From Acetobacteraceae bacterium (lineage in GTDB: Bacteria; Pseudomonadota; Alphaproteobacteria; Acetobacterales; Acetobacteraceae): a stretch of DNA of 64,000 nt. Position 1 is the first letter of the stretch. The number at the start of each line of letters is the position of its first letter. The position numbers and the translations under genes are program-made. Shown here piece by piece: positions 29,487 to 39,258 of the stretch. Location: positions 776,501 through 840,500 of the forward strand of contig CP154827.1 in NCBI GenBank assembly GCA_039613835.1, in the 5' to 3' direction. The notes below the pieces were generated by a model. The model ran no database searches. It saw nothing but the letters and a program-made list of their open reading frames with translations, and had not been told where the DNA came from.

Positions 29487-30128
29487 ATGGTTCAGCTTCC
29501 CGACGCCATTTTATCCCGTATCAAGTCCCTCATGGCGTCGCAAAAGCGCGTCCTCCTCGGCATTGCCGGGCCACCCGGTTGCGGTAAATCGTCCCTTTCA
29601 GCGCGGATCAAAGACTATTTCTGGCCGGAAGCCGCGATCCTGCCGATAGATGGTTTCCACCTCGCCAATAATGTGCTTGACGCGTTGGACCGCCGCCAAC
29701 GCAAGGGCGCGGAAGACACATTTGACAGTGCTGGCTTTGCCGCCCTCGTGAAACGCGTCGCACAACCGGATGAAGACCAAACCCTTTATGCGCCGGATTT
29801 CAATCGTGAAGTGGATGGCGTGATTGCGGGCGCCATCGCCATCGCGCCATCATGCCGCCTCGTGATCGTTGAAGGGAATTACCTGCTCTGTGACGACCAT
29901 TGGCAGGTTGCGCGCCAGAACATGCATCACGTCTGGTATGTGGATGTCGATGATGCCGAGCGTAACATGTGGCTGGCGGCACGCCATGTCCGTTTCGGGC
30001 GCGCACAGTCTGAGGCTGAAGCCTGGATCACCCAGACGGACGCGCCTAATGCGCGCTTCATCGAGTCCTTCAAGTCCCGCGCGGATTGGGTTATCCCGCG
30101 CAGCATCATGGAAGCGCTTTATCAGTAA
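29487..30128 (+). CDS. Nucleoside/nucleotide kinase family protein (YggC/uridine-kinase-like)
   Basis: A 213-residue P-loop kinase of the phosphoribulokinase/uridine-kinase fold. Walker A is GIAGPPGCGKSS near residue 30, followed by LPIDGFHLANNVLD, a FDSAGF substrate loop and VIVEGNYLL. This matches the group that includes YggC and fructose-system kinases, whose substrates are mostly unproven. ATG at 29487 was chosen; an in-frame ATG at 29430 would add 19 residues without conservation. Its stop overlaps the convergent tamB stop by seven bases. Confidence 0.82.
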   Translation: MVQLPDAILSRIKSLMASQKRVLLGIAGPPGCGKSSLSARIKDYFWPEAAILPIDGFHLANNVLDALDRRQRKGAEDTFDSAGFAALVKRVAQPDEDQTLYAPDFNREVDGVIAGAIAIAPSCRLVIVEGNYLLCDDHWQVARQNMHHVWYVDVDDAERNMWLAARHVRFGRAQSEAEAWITQTDAPNARFIESFKSRADWVIPRSIMEALYQ

Positions 30129-33100
30129 TCCAGCCCGTAACTCAGCCCCACGCTGGAGCCAGGATCATTCTCCGGCGTGGTGAAACCGGTGATCTGCCCC
30201 CCTGTCCCGACAGTTGTGTTCAATTTGAGGCGCTTTGTCAGATCAACCTGAACCTGGGCCTGCGTGCCAGAGCCCTGCGTCGCCTGCTTCGCCCCGACAT
30301 AAACGCCCTTTGTGATATATTTCCCGGCTTCGACGCTCGCCCCGCCATCCGCCACGCCGGAGCCCCCGCCGACAGCAAGGCGGTCCAGCCCCAAGAGGCC
30401 ACGTATTTTGGTCAATGGGTCAAAACCACCACTGCCCCCGGCAATCTGGGCCAATGCTATGGCGAGAGACGCCATTTGCGACGTCGTGAGTTGTGGCGTC
30501 ATACTACCGAACAACAGCATCGCCAGCACCTGATCCCGCGGGAAAGAAGGTGAGGAGGTGAAGTCAATCTTCGGGGCGCTGGCATAGCCGGAGACAACGA
30601 GGCTGGCCGTCGTGCCCTGCACATTGCGGTCCGCGCGGAAATCCAGAGACGGATCAAGCTGGTGCTCCACGCCCGAGCCATTAAACCCGACGACACCGTG
30701 TGAGAAATTGAGGTTCACACCTGCGAGATTGAAATAACCTCGCCGCATGTCAAAACTCCCCTCAATATTCGGAGAGGCGGCCGTGCCGTTAATGTGCAGC
30801 GTGCCCATCATTTCCGCATCCAGCCCATGGCCCCTGACATAGAAACTTCCGGGTGAGACCACTTCGAGATCCAGATTAATTTTCATCCCGCCATTGCCTT
30901 GCGCCGCATCGCGCGAAACTTTCTGATCAGGCCATATGACGTTAAGCTTGGGTATGGAGGACGGGACGGAATCCGGGATGTTGACGGTGACCGTATCGAG
31001 TTTCACCTTCCCGGACAGATCCATCGCCTCACTGAGCTTGCCCCTGGCGCGCAGTGATGCATCAATCACGGCGGTAATCAGCTCACTCGAAATCGGCCGG
31101 GCCTTACGTGCATTAACCGAGATGTCCAAGGGTATTCCCGGCTCAAGGACGCCGACCGACCCGGAAACGCCAATCTTTCCCTCACCGGCGCGTCCGACGA
31201 TATCTTGCATGACGAGCTGATTATCGACGCTAACAATACGGCCATTGATCCCATGCACGGACAGGCCCTGCGCATAATCCGAGAAAGCCACGTCTTTCAA
31301 TGTCACAGCGCCGCTGATCTGCGGCTTTTGAACGGTGCCTTTGGCCTGGAGATCCGTCATGACCCACCCCTGCACGGCCATCCCGCCCGCCCCCGTGATG
31401 GCATCAGCAATACGGAGGTCAATCTGGCCACGCGTCGCCAGATTCAAGTTGCCCGTCCCTGCAAGGGGTGCCGTGCCCTCCACATGCATATCGAGGTCAT
31501 TTCCGGCACGGGCCGACGCCTGGAGCTGAAGATTCTCCCCCTTAACATCTCCGATGGCCTTGATCGTCGCGGAAGGGAGAGCCGCCGCATCCCCGGACAA
31601 AGCGTGGAAATGATCCGCCAGAAAGGTGACGCGGCCCTGCGGCGAAGCTGTCGAACCTTCCAGTTGCGCCGTTGCGGACAGGACGCCATCAATATCGAGT
31701 GAAGGCGCAAAAGGTGACGCAAAAGCGGGCCGGAAGTTTTTCAGCGCCATCTGAACGGAGAGTTTTGGTGAGATGAATGCGTGTCCCGTCAGGGACGCCG
31801 GCGCAATACTGGGTTTTGAGAGGCTGAGAGAAATATTGTCCGCCCCGGTGCGCGCGCCCCATGTCACAAGCAACGGTTTGGTCAGACGAAGTGAGTCATC
31901 TTTCAATTGCGCATTGAATTTCGTGACATGTGCCGCCTGCTTCGTCACATCGGCAGTGACGTCAGATGACAAAGTGAGGTCAGCGCCGAAAAACGGATCA
32001 AAGTGAGAGCGCAAATTGAGGTGGAGGTCATCGGACGGTCCGCTCAACTGCGCCGATGCCGCACCGGTGATGGTCCCGGTTTTGATCTGATCAAGCTTCA
32101 GGTGCGCCGACACTTTGGGATTTGTTTCAGTATCAGTAACATAGGCAGTCAAGTTCAGCCCGCCGAGCTGAAAGCTCGGGCTTGAAATGCGGCCATTCAG
32201 GACAGCATCCACCCGCTGATTGTGTCCGGCCACGCCATCCTGCGTCGTCGCCTTAAGAGAAACATGTCCTGCCAGAGCCTGACCCGCAAGCGCGCTAAAA
32301 TGATTGAGGTCCGCGATCTCAATCTGCGCATTCCCGACCGGGAAAATTTTATGGGAGCCGAGGCACATATCCGCACGCCCCTTCACGCTGCGCCATGTGA
32401 GACGCTCCAGCGTGAAATGATGGCCACCATTTTCATCACTTGCGAGATGGGAAACCAGATCCAGCGGCGCTGAATCCAGCGTACCGGACGCTTTCACAAA
32501 CCCCTCAGGCCGGGATGGAAGATGCTTGAAAGCCGATGATAAAGTGATTTGTCCATCCGCGGCTTTATTCAGGCCGATAGCGCTCTTCAGCTCAGATGAG
32601 AGTGAGAAATCATCGATTTTCCCGTCAAGGGTCGCGTCAAGATCGGCATAGCCTCTCAGATCAGGCGCGGCATTTTTCAACTGAGGCATCTTTACTTTCA
32701 GCCCGAGTTGCAGTTTCTGCCCCGGCTGCAAACCGGCGGAACCGGATGCCTGCACCGTGAGATGCGGATTCATGATCGCGAGATCTTCGAGATGATAGAC
32801 GGGCTTCCCGCTTTCACTTTTCTGCTTCAGAGACAGATGGAGTTTTGTCAGTCCCTGCACCAGGCCCTGCCAGACGCGCGACGCCTCGGAGACGGAAATT
32901 TGTGTGTCATCCGTGAGACTTGCCGCGTCAGATGACGTGCCGGACCAAGCAAATTGCGCCTTACCGTCAAGATGCCCCGCCATTTTGATCGCGCCCAAAG
33001 CCGCAAAAGGGGAGAGATCCGGCAGGGTGTAGGCGACACGTCCTTTCAAAGAAGGTTTCGTCTCTGCATCGCCATTGATTTGAAAGATGCGATGCGCGCT

Positions 33101-34342
33101 TTTGAGATGCACCGGCCCTCCGCGCGCCTCAGGCTGATAAGTCGCGTTCATGATGATCGGGTCCGCATCAAATGGATGCGTCGGCAACGCATTGATTCTG
33201 AGTTGGTCGATCTGGGTGTGAAGCGACAATATTTCTGCTTTCCTGGCAGCGGCGTGCCTGTCAAATCGCAGATTGATCCGCCCCATTTGCGCCGCTGAGC
33301 TTGTCAGGCGGTCAATGGTCACTTCTCCCTGCCCGAGCGGCGCGAGAAATGGCCCCTGGAGATGGAGTGACCCCGTCAAAGACTGCCAGCCTGCCACAGA
33401 TGCAAACTGCATGGCGCCGACATGCGCGTCCAGATCGAGCTTCGCTTTCTGGGCAGGGAGATTCAACAGAGCCTGACCTGCAATGCGCCCGTCTCCAACC
33501 TTCGCATCCAACGTTGCGGCGAGATTTTTATGCGGCCCTGCTGCATCCAGATTAAGGCTGAGAGGCACGGCCTGCGGTTGGGTGATGAGCCGCGCCAGAA
33601 ACGCATTGGCGGGGGCCGCTGCATCGAGATGAAAGTTCAAGCGACGGGATGAGTTTTTCACACAAAGTTTCAAATGGCCTGCCTGATCAAGGCGCGTGAC
33701 ATTCAACCCGAGTTGCAGTTTTGGCAGGCGTCTGGGGTCCACGCCATCAAGCAGCCGCGCGAGGTTCGCGATGCGCGCATGGCCCTGGACGGAAAAACGT
33801 GCCGCCATACCAGCGAGAGGTGCGCCGATCTCAAGCTTCTGCACGTCAAGCCGACGCAACCGGATGGCGAGATGCAAATATCCTGGCGATGATGCAGAGA
33901 CGTCCGATGTCGTCGCGGCAGCTTCATCAGAGACGGGCATCCGGGAGATTGAGACGGATTGCGCCAGGACATCGTCAATTTTGACTCGCATATGCAGCAG
34001 GGCCAGCGGATGCCAGCGTAATGTCACGCCGTCCGCCGCGAACCAGACGCCTTGCTTATCCCTCAGACTAAGATACGCCAGTGAGATTTTAGTCGGGAAG
34101 CGGCCTGAGAAGCCTGCGATATTCACCATGCCGCCCGTCAAAGACGGCACCTGCTTCTCCACGAATTGGCGGCCATAGAATGTGTTGATGACACAGATCA
34201 CCGCCACCAATCCCATAATCACGCATGAGAGCAATGCCATCATGGCGAAACACAAAAATCGCTCGACTCTCCGGGCTTTCGACAGGGGTGCCTTGTCGGA
34301 ACCTGACGGCCCGCGGCGCTTGCTGAGGATACAATCAGACAT
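30122..34342 (-). CDS. tamB: Translocation and assembly module subunit TamB
   Basis: An intact protein of about 1406 residues. An N-terminal transmembrane anchor (MMALLSCVIMGLVAVICVIN) is followed by a very long beta-rich periplasmic region of the AsmA/TamB type and the C-terminal TamB (DUF490) domain (NIEGSFDMRRGYFNLAGV, then DQVLAMLLFGSMTPQLTTSQ). TamB spans the periplasm and works with the outer-membrane protein TamA in outer-membrane protein or lipid transport. The ATG at 34342 overlaps the tamA TGA (TGATG). The C-terminal codons overlap the convergent kinase gene. That 4.2 kb remain free of lesions shows strong selection here. Confidence 0.93.
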   Translation of the reverse strand: MSDCILSKRRGPSGSDKAPLSKARRVERFLCFAMMALLSCVIMGLVAVICVINTFYGRQFVEKQVPSLTGGMVNIAGFSGRFPTKISLAYLSLRDKQGVWFAADGVTLRWHPLALLHMRVKIDDVLAQSVSISRMPVSDEAAATTSDVSASSPGYLHLAIRLRRLDVQKLEIGAPLAGMAARFSVQGHARIANLARLLDGVDPRRLPKLQLGLNVTRLDQAGHLKLCVKNSSRRLNFHLDAAAPANAFLARLITQPQAVPLSLNLDAAGPHKNLAATLDAKVGDGRIAGQALLNLPAQKAKLDLDAHVGAMQFASVAGWQSLTGSLHLQGPFLAPLGQGEVTIDRLTSSAAQMGRINLRFDRHAAARKAEILSLHTQIDQLRINALPTHPFDADPIIMNATYQPEARGGPVHLKSAHRIFQINGDAETKPSLKGRVAYTLPDLSPFAALGAIKMAGHLDGKAQFAWSGTSSDAASLTDDTQISVSEASRVWQGLVQGLTKLHLSLKQKSESGKPVYHLEDLAIMNPHLTVQASGSAGLQPGQKLQLGLKVKMPQLKNAAPDLRGYADLDATLDGKIDDFSLSSELKSAIGLNKAADGQITLSSAFKHLPSRPEGFVKASGTLDSAPLDLVSHLASDENGGHHFTLERLTWRSVKGRADMCLGSHKIFPVGNAQIEIADLNHFSALAGQALAGHVSLKATTQDGVAGHNQRVDAVLNGRISSPSFQLGGLNLTAYVTDTETNPKVSAHLKLDQIKTGTITGAASAQLSGPSDDLHLNLRSHFDPFFGADLTLSSDVTADVTKQAAHVTKFNAQLKDDSLRLTKPLLVTWGARTGADNISLSLSKPSIAPASLTGHAFISPKLSVQMALKNFRPAFASPFAPSLDIDGVLSATAQLEGSTASPQGRVTFLADHFHALSGDAAALPSATIKAIGDVKGENLQLQASARAGNDLDMHVEGTAPLAGTGNLNLATRGQIDLRIADAITGAGGMAVQGWVMTDLQAKGTVQKPQISGAVTLKDVAFSDYAQGLSVHGINGRIVSVDNQLVMQDIVGRAGEGKIGVSGSVGVLEPGIPLDISVNARKARPISSELITAVIDASLRARGKLSEAMDLSGKVKLDTVTVNIPDSVPSSIPKLNVIWPDQKVSRDAAQGNGGMKINLDLEVVSPGSFYVRGHGLDAEMMGTLHINGTAASPNIEGSFDMRRGYFNLAGVNLNFSHGVVGFNGSGVEHQLDPSLDFRADRNVQGTTASLVVSGYASAPKIDFTSSPSFPRDQVLAMLLFGSMTPQLTTSQMASLAIALAQIAGGSGGFDPLTKIRGLLGLDRLAVGGGSGVADGGASVEAGKYITKGVYVGAKQATQGSGTQAQVQVDLTKRLKLNTTVGTGGQITGFTTPENDPGSSVGLSYGLDY

Positions 34343-36309
34343 CAGAAAGTCTCCCCCAGACCGACATAGAACTCCCATTTATCGCCGTTGCGAGGACGCT
34401 TCATCGGCAGGGAAAAATCCAGTCTTACGGGGCCGATGGGGGTGTAGTAGCGCACGCCAGCGCCGTAACCAACGCGCACCGTCCCCTGAAAAGGGCAGCT
34501 CCCTTCACCGACTTGCCCTGCATCGACAAAGGCTGCAACGCCGAATTTCTGCATCACGCGCTGTCTGAATTCCACTGTCCCCGCATCAAGTGAGGTGCCA
34601 CCCACCGCATATTTGCCCTGTTGCGGTCCGATGCCCTGATAGCGGAAGCCACGCACTGTCGCCGGTCCGCCTGCGTAAAGGCGCTGATCCGGCGGGATTT
34701 GAAAAACCGAGGCCCCCTGAACGCTGCCGACAATGCCACGTATCGCAATGATGGAGCGCCCCGGTTTTGTCAGTCCCAGTCGATGGAGATCGAAATAATA
34801 TGAGATGCTCGCACTCATAATGGTGAAGAAGGAATTACCGTGCTCGAACGATTCCGACGGTGTGACGGTGATATTGGCGCGAATGCCGTGGGTTGCGGGT
34901 TCGATCGGGTTGCTCACCTCCGTGCTGTCATAGGTCGCACTGAGCGGTATGGACGCGATGAAATAATCATTCACCGCGCCGAACTGGCGGATTTTTTCCT
35001 GCTCGACGGAGAGGCTGGCGCCAATATTCCAGTAGCGACTCAGATTGCTTGAGATGCCGCCGCGGATGATCAAGGCTGTTTGATGGTAGGAATAAAGGAG
35101 CTGCTTCACACCCTCAACACGCAGGCTGAGATTTTGCTGCCGACGCAAGAAATCCGGCTTGAGGAGATCCGTGTAAAAATCATAGCCTAGCCCCTGCTGC
35201 GCGGAGCCACCGAGCCCGGTCATCAGAGCCGTCACCTTCAGCCGCTCTGCCCCGCCAAAGAGGTTGCGATGCGTCCAATCCACACCGGCACGCCCACCCA
35301 AGTCGGTTGAATAACCTGCCTGACCCGCAATATTCCGTGCCTTGGATTCCTGGAGCTTGATGACAACCGGCATCGCCTGCTGAAGCCCATGTTGCGGCCG
35401 CGCGAGAGTCACCAATGGGGGTTCATTCTTCGCCCCGACATAGGAGAAGATACCCGTATCGACGATATCCTGACGCGCGGCCTCAATTTTTGAGGGTTGA
35501 TATAATTCTCCCTCATGAAGTTGCAGCCGGTTCTTCAGAAAGGAAAGCCGCGTGCGCTTCATGCCGGAAAAAGTGACAGGACTAATTGCCACGACCGGCC
35601 CTTCATAGACCGTCAATTTGAGGTTGAGCGTTTTGGCAGACTTATCCACCATGGCAATGGGCGCATCCACCCGCGCTTCCGCATGTCCTGTCTCAAGCAG
35701 ATCATGCAGCAGGCGCCCCCGCGCCGCCAGAACATCTTCGGCAATCGCAGGCTGACCGGGTTTTAGCCCGAAACTCGCCTGCGCAGCTTGCGGCAGGGTG
35801 ATGGGCCGACCCCAGGCGACGCCCTCCGTCTCCGATCCCTTTGCCTTCTCCGCCTCACCCTTTTCAGGTGGGAGGGGGAGGTAAAACGCGATCGTCCCGA
35901 TTTTAAAAACGTCGCCTTTGACGATTGAAATCTTGATATGACGCTGACTTTCCCGACCCGCTGCCCGAAGATAATCCAGCAAATGAGGGTCTTTGGCGTC
36001 AATCGGTGCCTTCCCCGCCAATATCACCGTAATGATGACCTGACCATCATAATAGCCGCGACTTTGCAGCGCCTCACCGATATTGCGGTAATCTGACCTC
36101 AAGCGGGCTATGAACGCGAAATCACCCGGATATTTCGCCTTCTGCAACGAGATGAGGAGGGATGACGCCGTCACAAGCGGGTCAAGAGCGTCATCACCTG
36201 AAGGTTTGACGTCAACATCATAGCCGGAAACATCCCGCCCTTCCGCAAGGCCGATCATTAAGCTCGATATCAACAGAACTCTCAGAAAATGTCGCAAATA
36301 GGCTTTCAA
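34342..36309 (-). CDS. tamA: Autotransporter assembly factor TamA (Omp85 family)
   Basis: A 655-residue outer-membrane protein. A signal peptide (LRVLLISSLMIGLAEG) is followed by POTRA-like domains up to about residue 270 and a 16-strand Omp85 barrel, with GPATVRGFRYQG as the conserved lid-lock segment and a terminal aromatic residue (VGLGETF). TamA forms a complex with TamB encoded directly downstream and coupled by TGATG. The start appears to be TTG at 36309, behind GGGAAG. Confidence 0.92.
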   Translation of the reverse strand: MKAYLRHFLRVLLISSLMIGLAEGRDVSGYDVDVKPSGDDALDPLVTASSLLISLQKAKYPGDFAFIARLRSDYRNIGEALQSRGYYDGQVIITVILAGKAPIDAKDPHLLDYLRAAGRESQRHIKISIVKGDVFKIGTIAFYLPLPPEKGEAEKAKGSETEGVAWGRPITLPQAAQASFGLKPGQPAIAEDVLAARGRLLHDLLETGHAEARVDAPIAMVDKSAKTLNLKLTVYEGPVVAISPVTFSGMKRTRLSFLKNRLQLHEGELYQPSKIEAARQDIVDTGIFSYVGAKNEPPLVTLARPQHGLQQAMPVVIKLQESKARNIAGQAGYSTDLGGRAGVDWTHRNLFGGAERLKVTALMTGLGGSAQQGLGYDFYTDLLKPDFLRRQQNLSLRVEGVKQLLYSYHQTALIIRGGISSNLSRYWNIGASLSVEQEKIRQFGAVNDYFIASIPLSATYDSTEVSNPIEPATHGIRANITVTPSESFEHGNSFFTIMSASISYYFDLHRLGLTKPGRSIIAIRGIVGSVQGASVFQIPPDQRLYAGGPATVRGFRYQGIGPQQGKYAVGGTSLDAGTVEFRQRVMQKFGVAAFVDAGQVGEGSCPFQGTVRVGYGAGVRYYTPIGPVRLDFSLPMKRPRNGDKWEFYVGLGETF

Positions 36310-36372
36310 AGCGTCTTCCCGGGTATGCGATGAGCGTGGTCAGTCTTTAACCGTTACGTATCTGTCAGATAA

Positions 36373-36672
36373 AAATGGCGAATTTTCGTCACGGATGCGG
36401 AGGTTAACGCTTTTGTCGGATCTTCTACAAAGATCAATCCCCCATCCTGCCGTGACACCAATGGGCGGGAAGGTAATGAACCTTCTCCAGCTTATAAGGT
36501 TGAATCTCGAGAGTTGTCACCCGCCCGGATTGTGCATAAAGTCGTGCCTGATCCCAAGACACCGCCGGAACGGGCACGCGTTAAGGCGGTAACCGAAAAC
36601 GAAAGAATCGTTTTGAGACCCATGCAAGATTTTCTGTGCTCGGCCCGTTCATCAGTTGTGCGTCCCCTCTGA
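36373..36672 (+). other. Open frame coupled to plsC, possible small gene with a lost start
   Basis: Between tamA and plsC one frame stays open for 99 codons (TAA at 36370-36372 to TGA 36670-36672) and its TGA overlaps the plsC ATG (TGATG), the mark of translational coupling. The second half reads like real coding sequence (ESRELSPARIVHKVVPDPK, ARVKAVTENERIVLRPMQ). No ATG precedes it in frame. An ATG with a GGAAGG site at about 36478 is one base out of frame, so a small protein of about 65 residues may have been broken just after its start. A TTG at about 36511 is an alternative start. I do not recognise the family. Confidence 0.35.
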
Positions 36673-37685
36673 TGCGACATCGAGCAGAAACACCCCCTCC
36701 CATCGCCAGCGCGCCGCCACCAGGCACGTCGCCGGTCGTAAAATATGGCGTGCGTCATACGTTTTCAGCTCGGCTCCGGTCCATTTATCGCATTGCGGGC
36801 GCACTTCTCCTGACCGGGCTGATGGCGATCCCCCAATCCGTTCTCATTCGCTTTGATGGCTGGGGGAAGATCTGGGTCGCACGGGTTTACTGGGCAACAA
36901 TCTGCCGTATTCTAGGCCTTGAAGTCCGCATCATCGGCACGCTCGCCGGCAAAAAGCGGGATCGCAAAGCCGTGGAACGCGGTGAAAAGCCGGTTATTTT
37001 CGTCGCTAATCATTGCTCATGGCTTGATATCCCCGTCGCGGGCGGCGCGCTGCCGACGGTTTTCGTGGCCAAGCAGCAGATTGCGGAATGGCCCGTCATC
37101 GGCACGCTCGCCCGGCTCGGACGCACGATTTTTGTCAGCCGACAGCGCAATAATACGGGGCGGGAGCTTTTCGATATGTCGTCGCGCCTGCGGGCGGGCG
37201 ATAATCTGATATTATTTCCGGAAGGCACGTCTTCTGACGGGCGCGATGTCCTGCCCTTTATGTCCTCCTTCTTCGCGGTCGCGAAGCCAACGGGCAAGAC
37301 GGATGAGGCATCCCTTCCGCCCCCCGTGCTAATACAGCCTGTCTCCATCGTTTATGACGGGTTGAATGGCCGCGATGTCTGGCGTGAGGATTGTGAAATT
37401 TTCGCGTGGTACGGCGATATGGATCTGGCGCCCCATATCTGGCAGGTGACGCGATGGCGTCGGATGCGGGCCAGCATCCTGCTGCACCCACCCATCGACC
37501 CGGCAGATTACCCGGATCGGAAAAGTCTTTCCGCCGCTGTTTATGACGTTGTGGCCAGGGGCGTGCGCTGTCTGCATGAGGGTCGTGATGGCTTGCCTGA
37601 ACCCTCGGAAGCCGCTAAGTCCGCCGCGCAAAAGCGGGCAAAGCCGCGTGAAATGTCGCAGGCATTTGCGGATAATCAGGTTTAG
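36672..37685 (+). CDS. plsC: 1-acyl-sn-glycerol-3-phosphate acyltransferase
   Basis: A 337-residue inner-membrane acyltransferase that makes phosphatidic acid. It has a hydrophobic N-terminal segment (IAGALLLTGLMAIPQSVLI), the catalytic HX4D motif in NHCSWLD, the glycerol-phosphate-binding LFPEGTSSDGR block and a VQPVSIVYD-like stretch (IQPVSIVYD). A basic, Ala-rich tail follows. ATG at 36672 overlaps the stop of a possible small upstream frame; a GTG at 36636 would add 12 residues. It ends with a TAG codon, showing amber is an ordinary stop here. Confidence 0.9.
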   Translation: MRHRAETPPPIASAPPPGTSPVVKYGVRHTFSARLRSIYRIAGALLLTGLMAIPQSVLIRFDGWGKIWVARVYWATICRILGLEVRIIGTLAGKKRDRKAVERGEKPVIFVANHCSWLDIPVAGGALPTVFVAKQQIAEWPVIGTLARLGRTIFVSRQRNNTGRELFDMSSRLRAGDNLILFPEGTSSDGRDVLPFMSSFFAVAKPTGKTDEASLPPPVLIQPVSIVYDGLNGRDVWREDCEIFAWYGDMDLAPHIWQVTRWRRMRASILLHPPIDPADYPDRKSLSAAVYDVVARGVRCLHEGRDGLPEPSEAAKSAAQKRAKPREMSQAFADNQV

Positions 37686-37848
37686 ATCCCCGTAAACCAG
37701 CCCCCTCCAACATGCGCACACAAGTTGTGAAGCGACAAAATATTGGATTCCGGGCGTGAAGGCGCTATAACGCGCTCTGATCACGCCTGCTGCATCTTTT
37801 TTACCGATCTACCTGCCCGCGGGATGCAGCTATCCGGAACATTATTGA

Positions 37849-39258
37849 GTGGCGATTGCCCTGACACACATGATTGATAACCCCGCCACGACGACAAAGC
37901 TGAAGAACCTGCATGTCATCACCTGGGGGTGTCAGATGAACGTCTATGACAGTGCGCGCATGGAAGATGTTCTTCGCCCGCTCGGCTATCGCCCTGTGAT
38001 ACAGGTTGAGCATGCCGATATGGTTATTCTCAATACCTGTCACATTCGGGAGCGCGCGACAGAAAAGGTGTTTTCAGAGCTTGGTCTGCTGAAAAAAATC
38101 CGTGAGGACCGCCTTGCCCAGGGGCATGACCGCATGGTGATTGCCGTGGCTGGATGCGTCGCCCAGGCGGAAGGGGCTGAGATCATTCATCGCGCCCCTT
38201 ATGTTGATATCGTCCTCGGCCCCCAGACTTATCACCGCCTACCCGAAATGGTCGCGCGCGCGGCCCGCGCCGGGGGCCACGTCATTGAGACTGATTTTCC
38301 GGTCGATATGAAGTTCGACTTCCTACCGGCAGAGGCCGCGCCGCAGACGCCGGAAAATCTCTCTGCTTTCCTGACGATTCAGGAGGGATGCGACAAATTC
38401 TGTTCCTTCTGCGTCGTGCCCTATACGCGTGGGGCTGAATCCAGCCGCAATGTGGCATCCATCCTGACCGAAGCCCGGCAGATGGCCCGTAACGGCGTGC
38501 GTGAACTGACTCTTCTGGGCCAGAACGTCAATGCCTATCACGGTCTTGATGCGCAGGGTGCGACGGCAGACCTGCCCCAACTCGTCCGGGTCTTATCCCG
38601 GATTGAGGGGATTGCCCGCATCCGTTACACCACCGCTCACCCGCGGGATATAACTCAAAGCCTGATCGACGCCCATCGGGATGAGGCTGCGCTGATGCCA
38701 TTCCTGCATTTGCCGGTTCAGTCAGGGTCCGACCGTGTCCTTAAAGCGATGAATCGCGGTCACACGGCGGATGAATATCGCGAGATCGTCCGACGCTTCC
38801 GCGCGGCAAGGCCGGACCTCGCCATTTCCTCCGATTTCATCGTTGGCCACCCGGGTGAGACAGATGCCGATTTTGAGGCAACTTTGGCGCTGATCCGTGG
38901 TGTTGGATTCGCGCAGGCTTATACATTCAAATATTCTCCGCGCCCTGGCACGCCCGCATCCGCGGCGGATTTCCAGGTGGATGAAGCGGTCAAGGATTCA
39001 CGGTTACAGATCGTGCAAAAACTGATCCGCGCGCAACAGGATGCCTTCAATAGGACGCTGGTCGGGCGGGACGTTGCCGTGCTGTTGACGCATAAAGGTC
39101 GTAAACCAGGACAGGTTGTAGGACGTTCACCCTACCAGCAGCCCGTCATTATCGACGCGCCGGAACATATGATCGGGCGTATCGTAACGGTTCGGATTCT
39201 GCACACCCTCACCAACTCCCTGGCGGGGGAACTTATCCGGGAGACTATCTGCGCTTGA
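37849..39258 (+). CDS. miaB: tRNA-2-methylthio-N6-dimethylallyladenosine synthase MiaB
   Basis: A 469-residue radical-SAM methylthiotransferase acting on A37 of tRNAs that read UNN codons. The N-terminal domain has the three cluster cysteines (WGCQMN, LNTCHIRE, VAGCVAQ), the radical-SAM motif CDKFCSFC is complete, and a C-terminal TRAM domain follows (LVGRDVAVLLTHKG). Unlike rlmN, every essential Cys is present. The start is probably GTG at 37849. The stop overlaps the phoH start codon (TTGA), so miaB, phoH, ybeY and corC form one operon. Confidence 0.94.
   Translation: MAIALTHMIDNPATTTKLKNLHVITWGCQMNVYDSARMEDVLRPLGYRPVIQVEHADMVILNTCHIRERATEKVFSELGLLKKIREDRLAQGHDRMVIAVAGCVAQAEGAEIIHRAPYVDIVLGPQTYHRLPEMVARAARAGGHVIETDFPVDMKFDFLPAEAAPQTPENLSAFLTIQEGCDKFCSFCVVPYTRGAESSRNVASILTEARQMARNGVRELTLLGQNVNAYHGLDAQGATADLPQLVRVLSRIEGIARIRYTTAHPRDITQSLIDAHRDEAALMPFLHLPVQSGSDRVLKAMNRGHTADEYREIVRRFRAARPDLAISSDFIVGHPGETDADFEATLALIRGVGFAQAYTFKYSPRPGTPASAADFQVDEAVKDSRLQIVQKLIRAQQDAFNRTLVGRDVAVLLTHKGRKPGQVVGRSPYQQPVIIDAPEHMIGRIVTVRILHTLTNSLAGELIRETICA

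Noticed and set aside
30122..36309. Several plus-strand frames opposite tamA and tamB
   Set aside because: They are short, overlap each other and only mirror the beta-repeat codon pattern of tamB.
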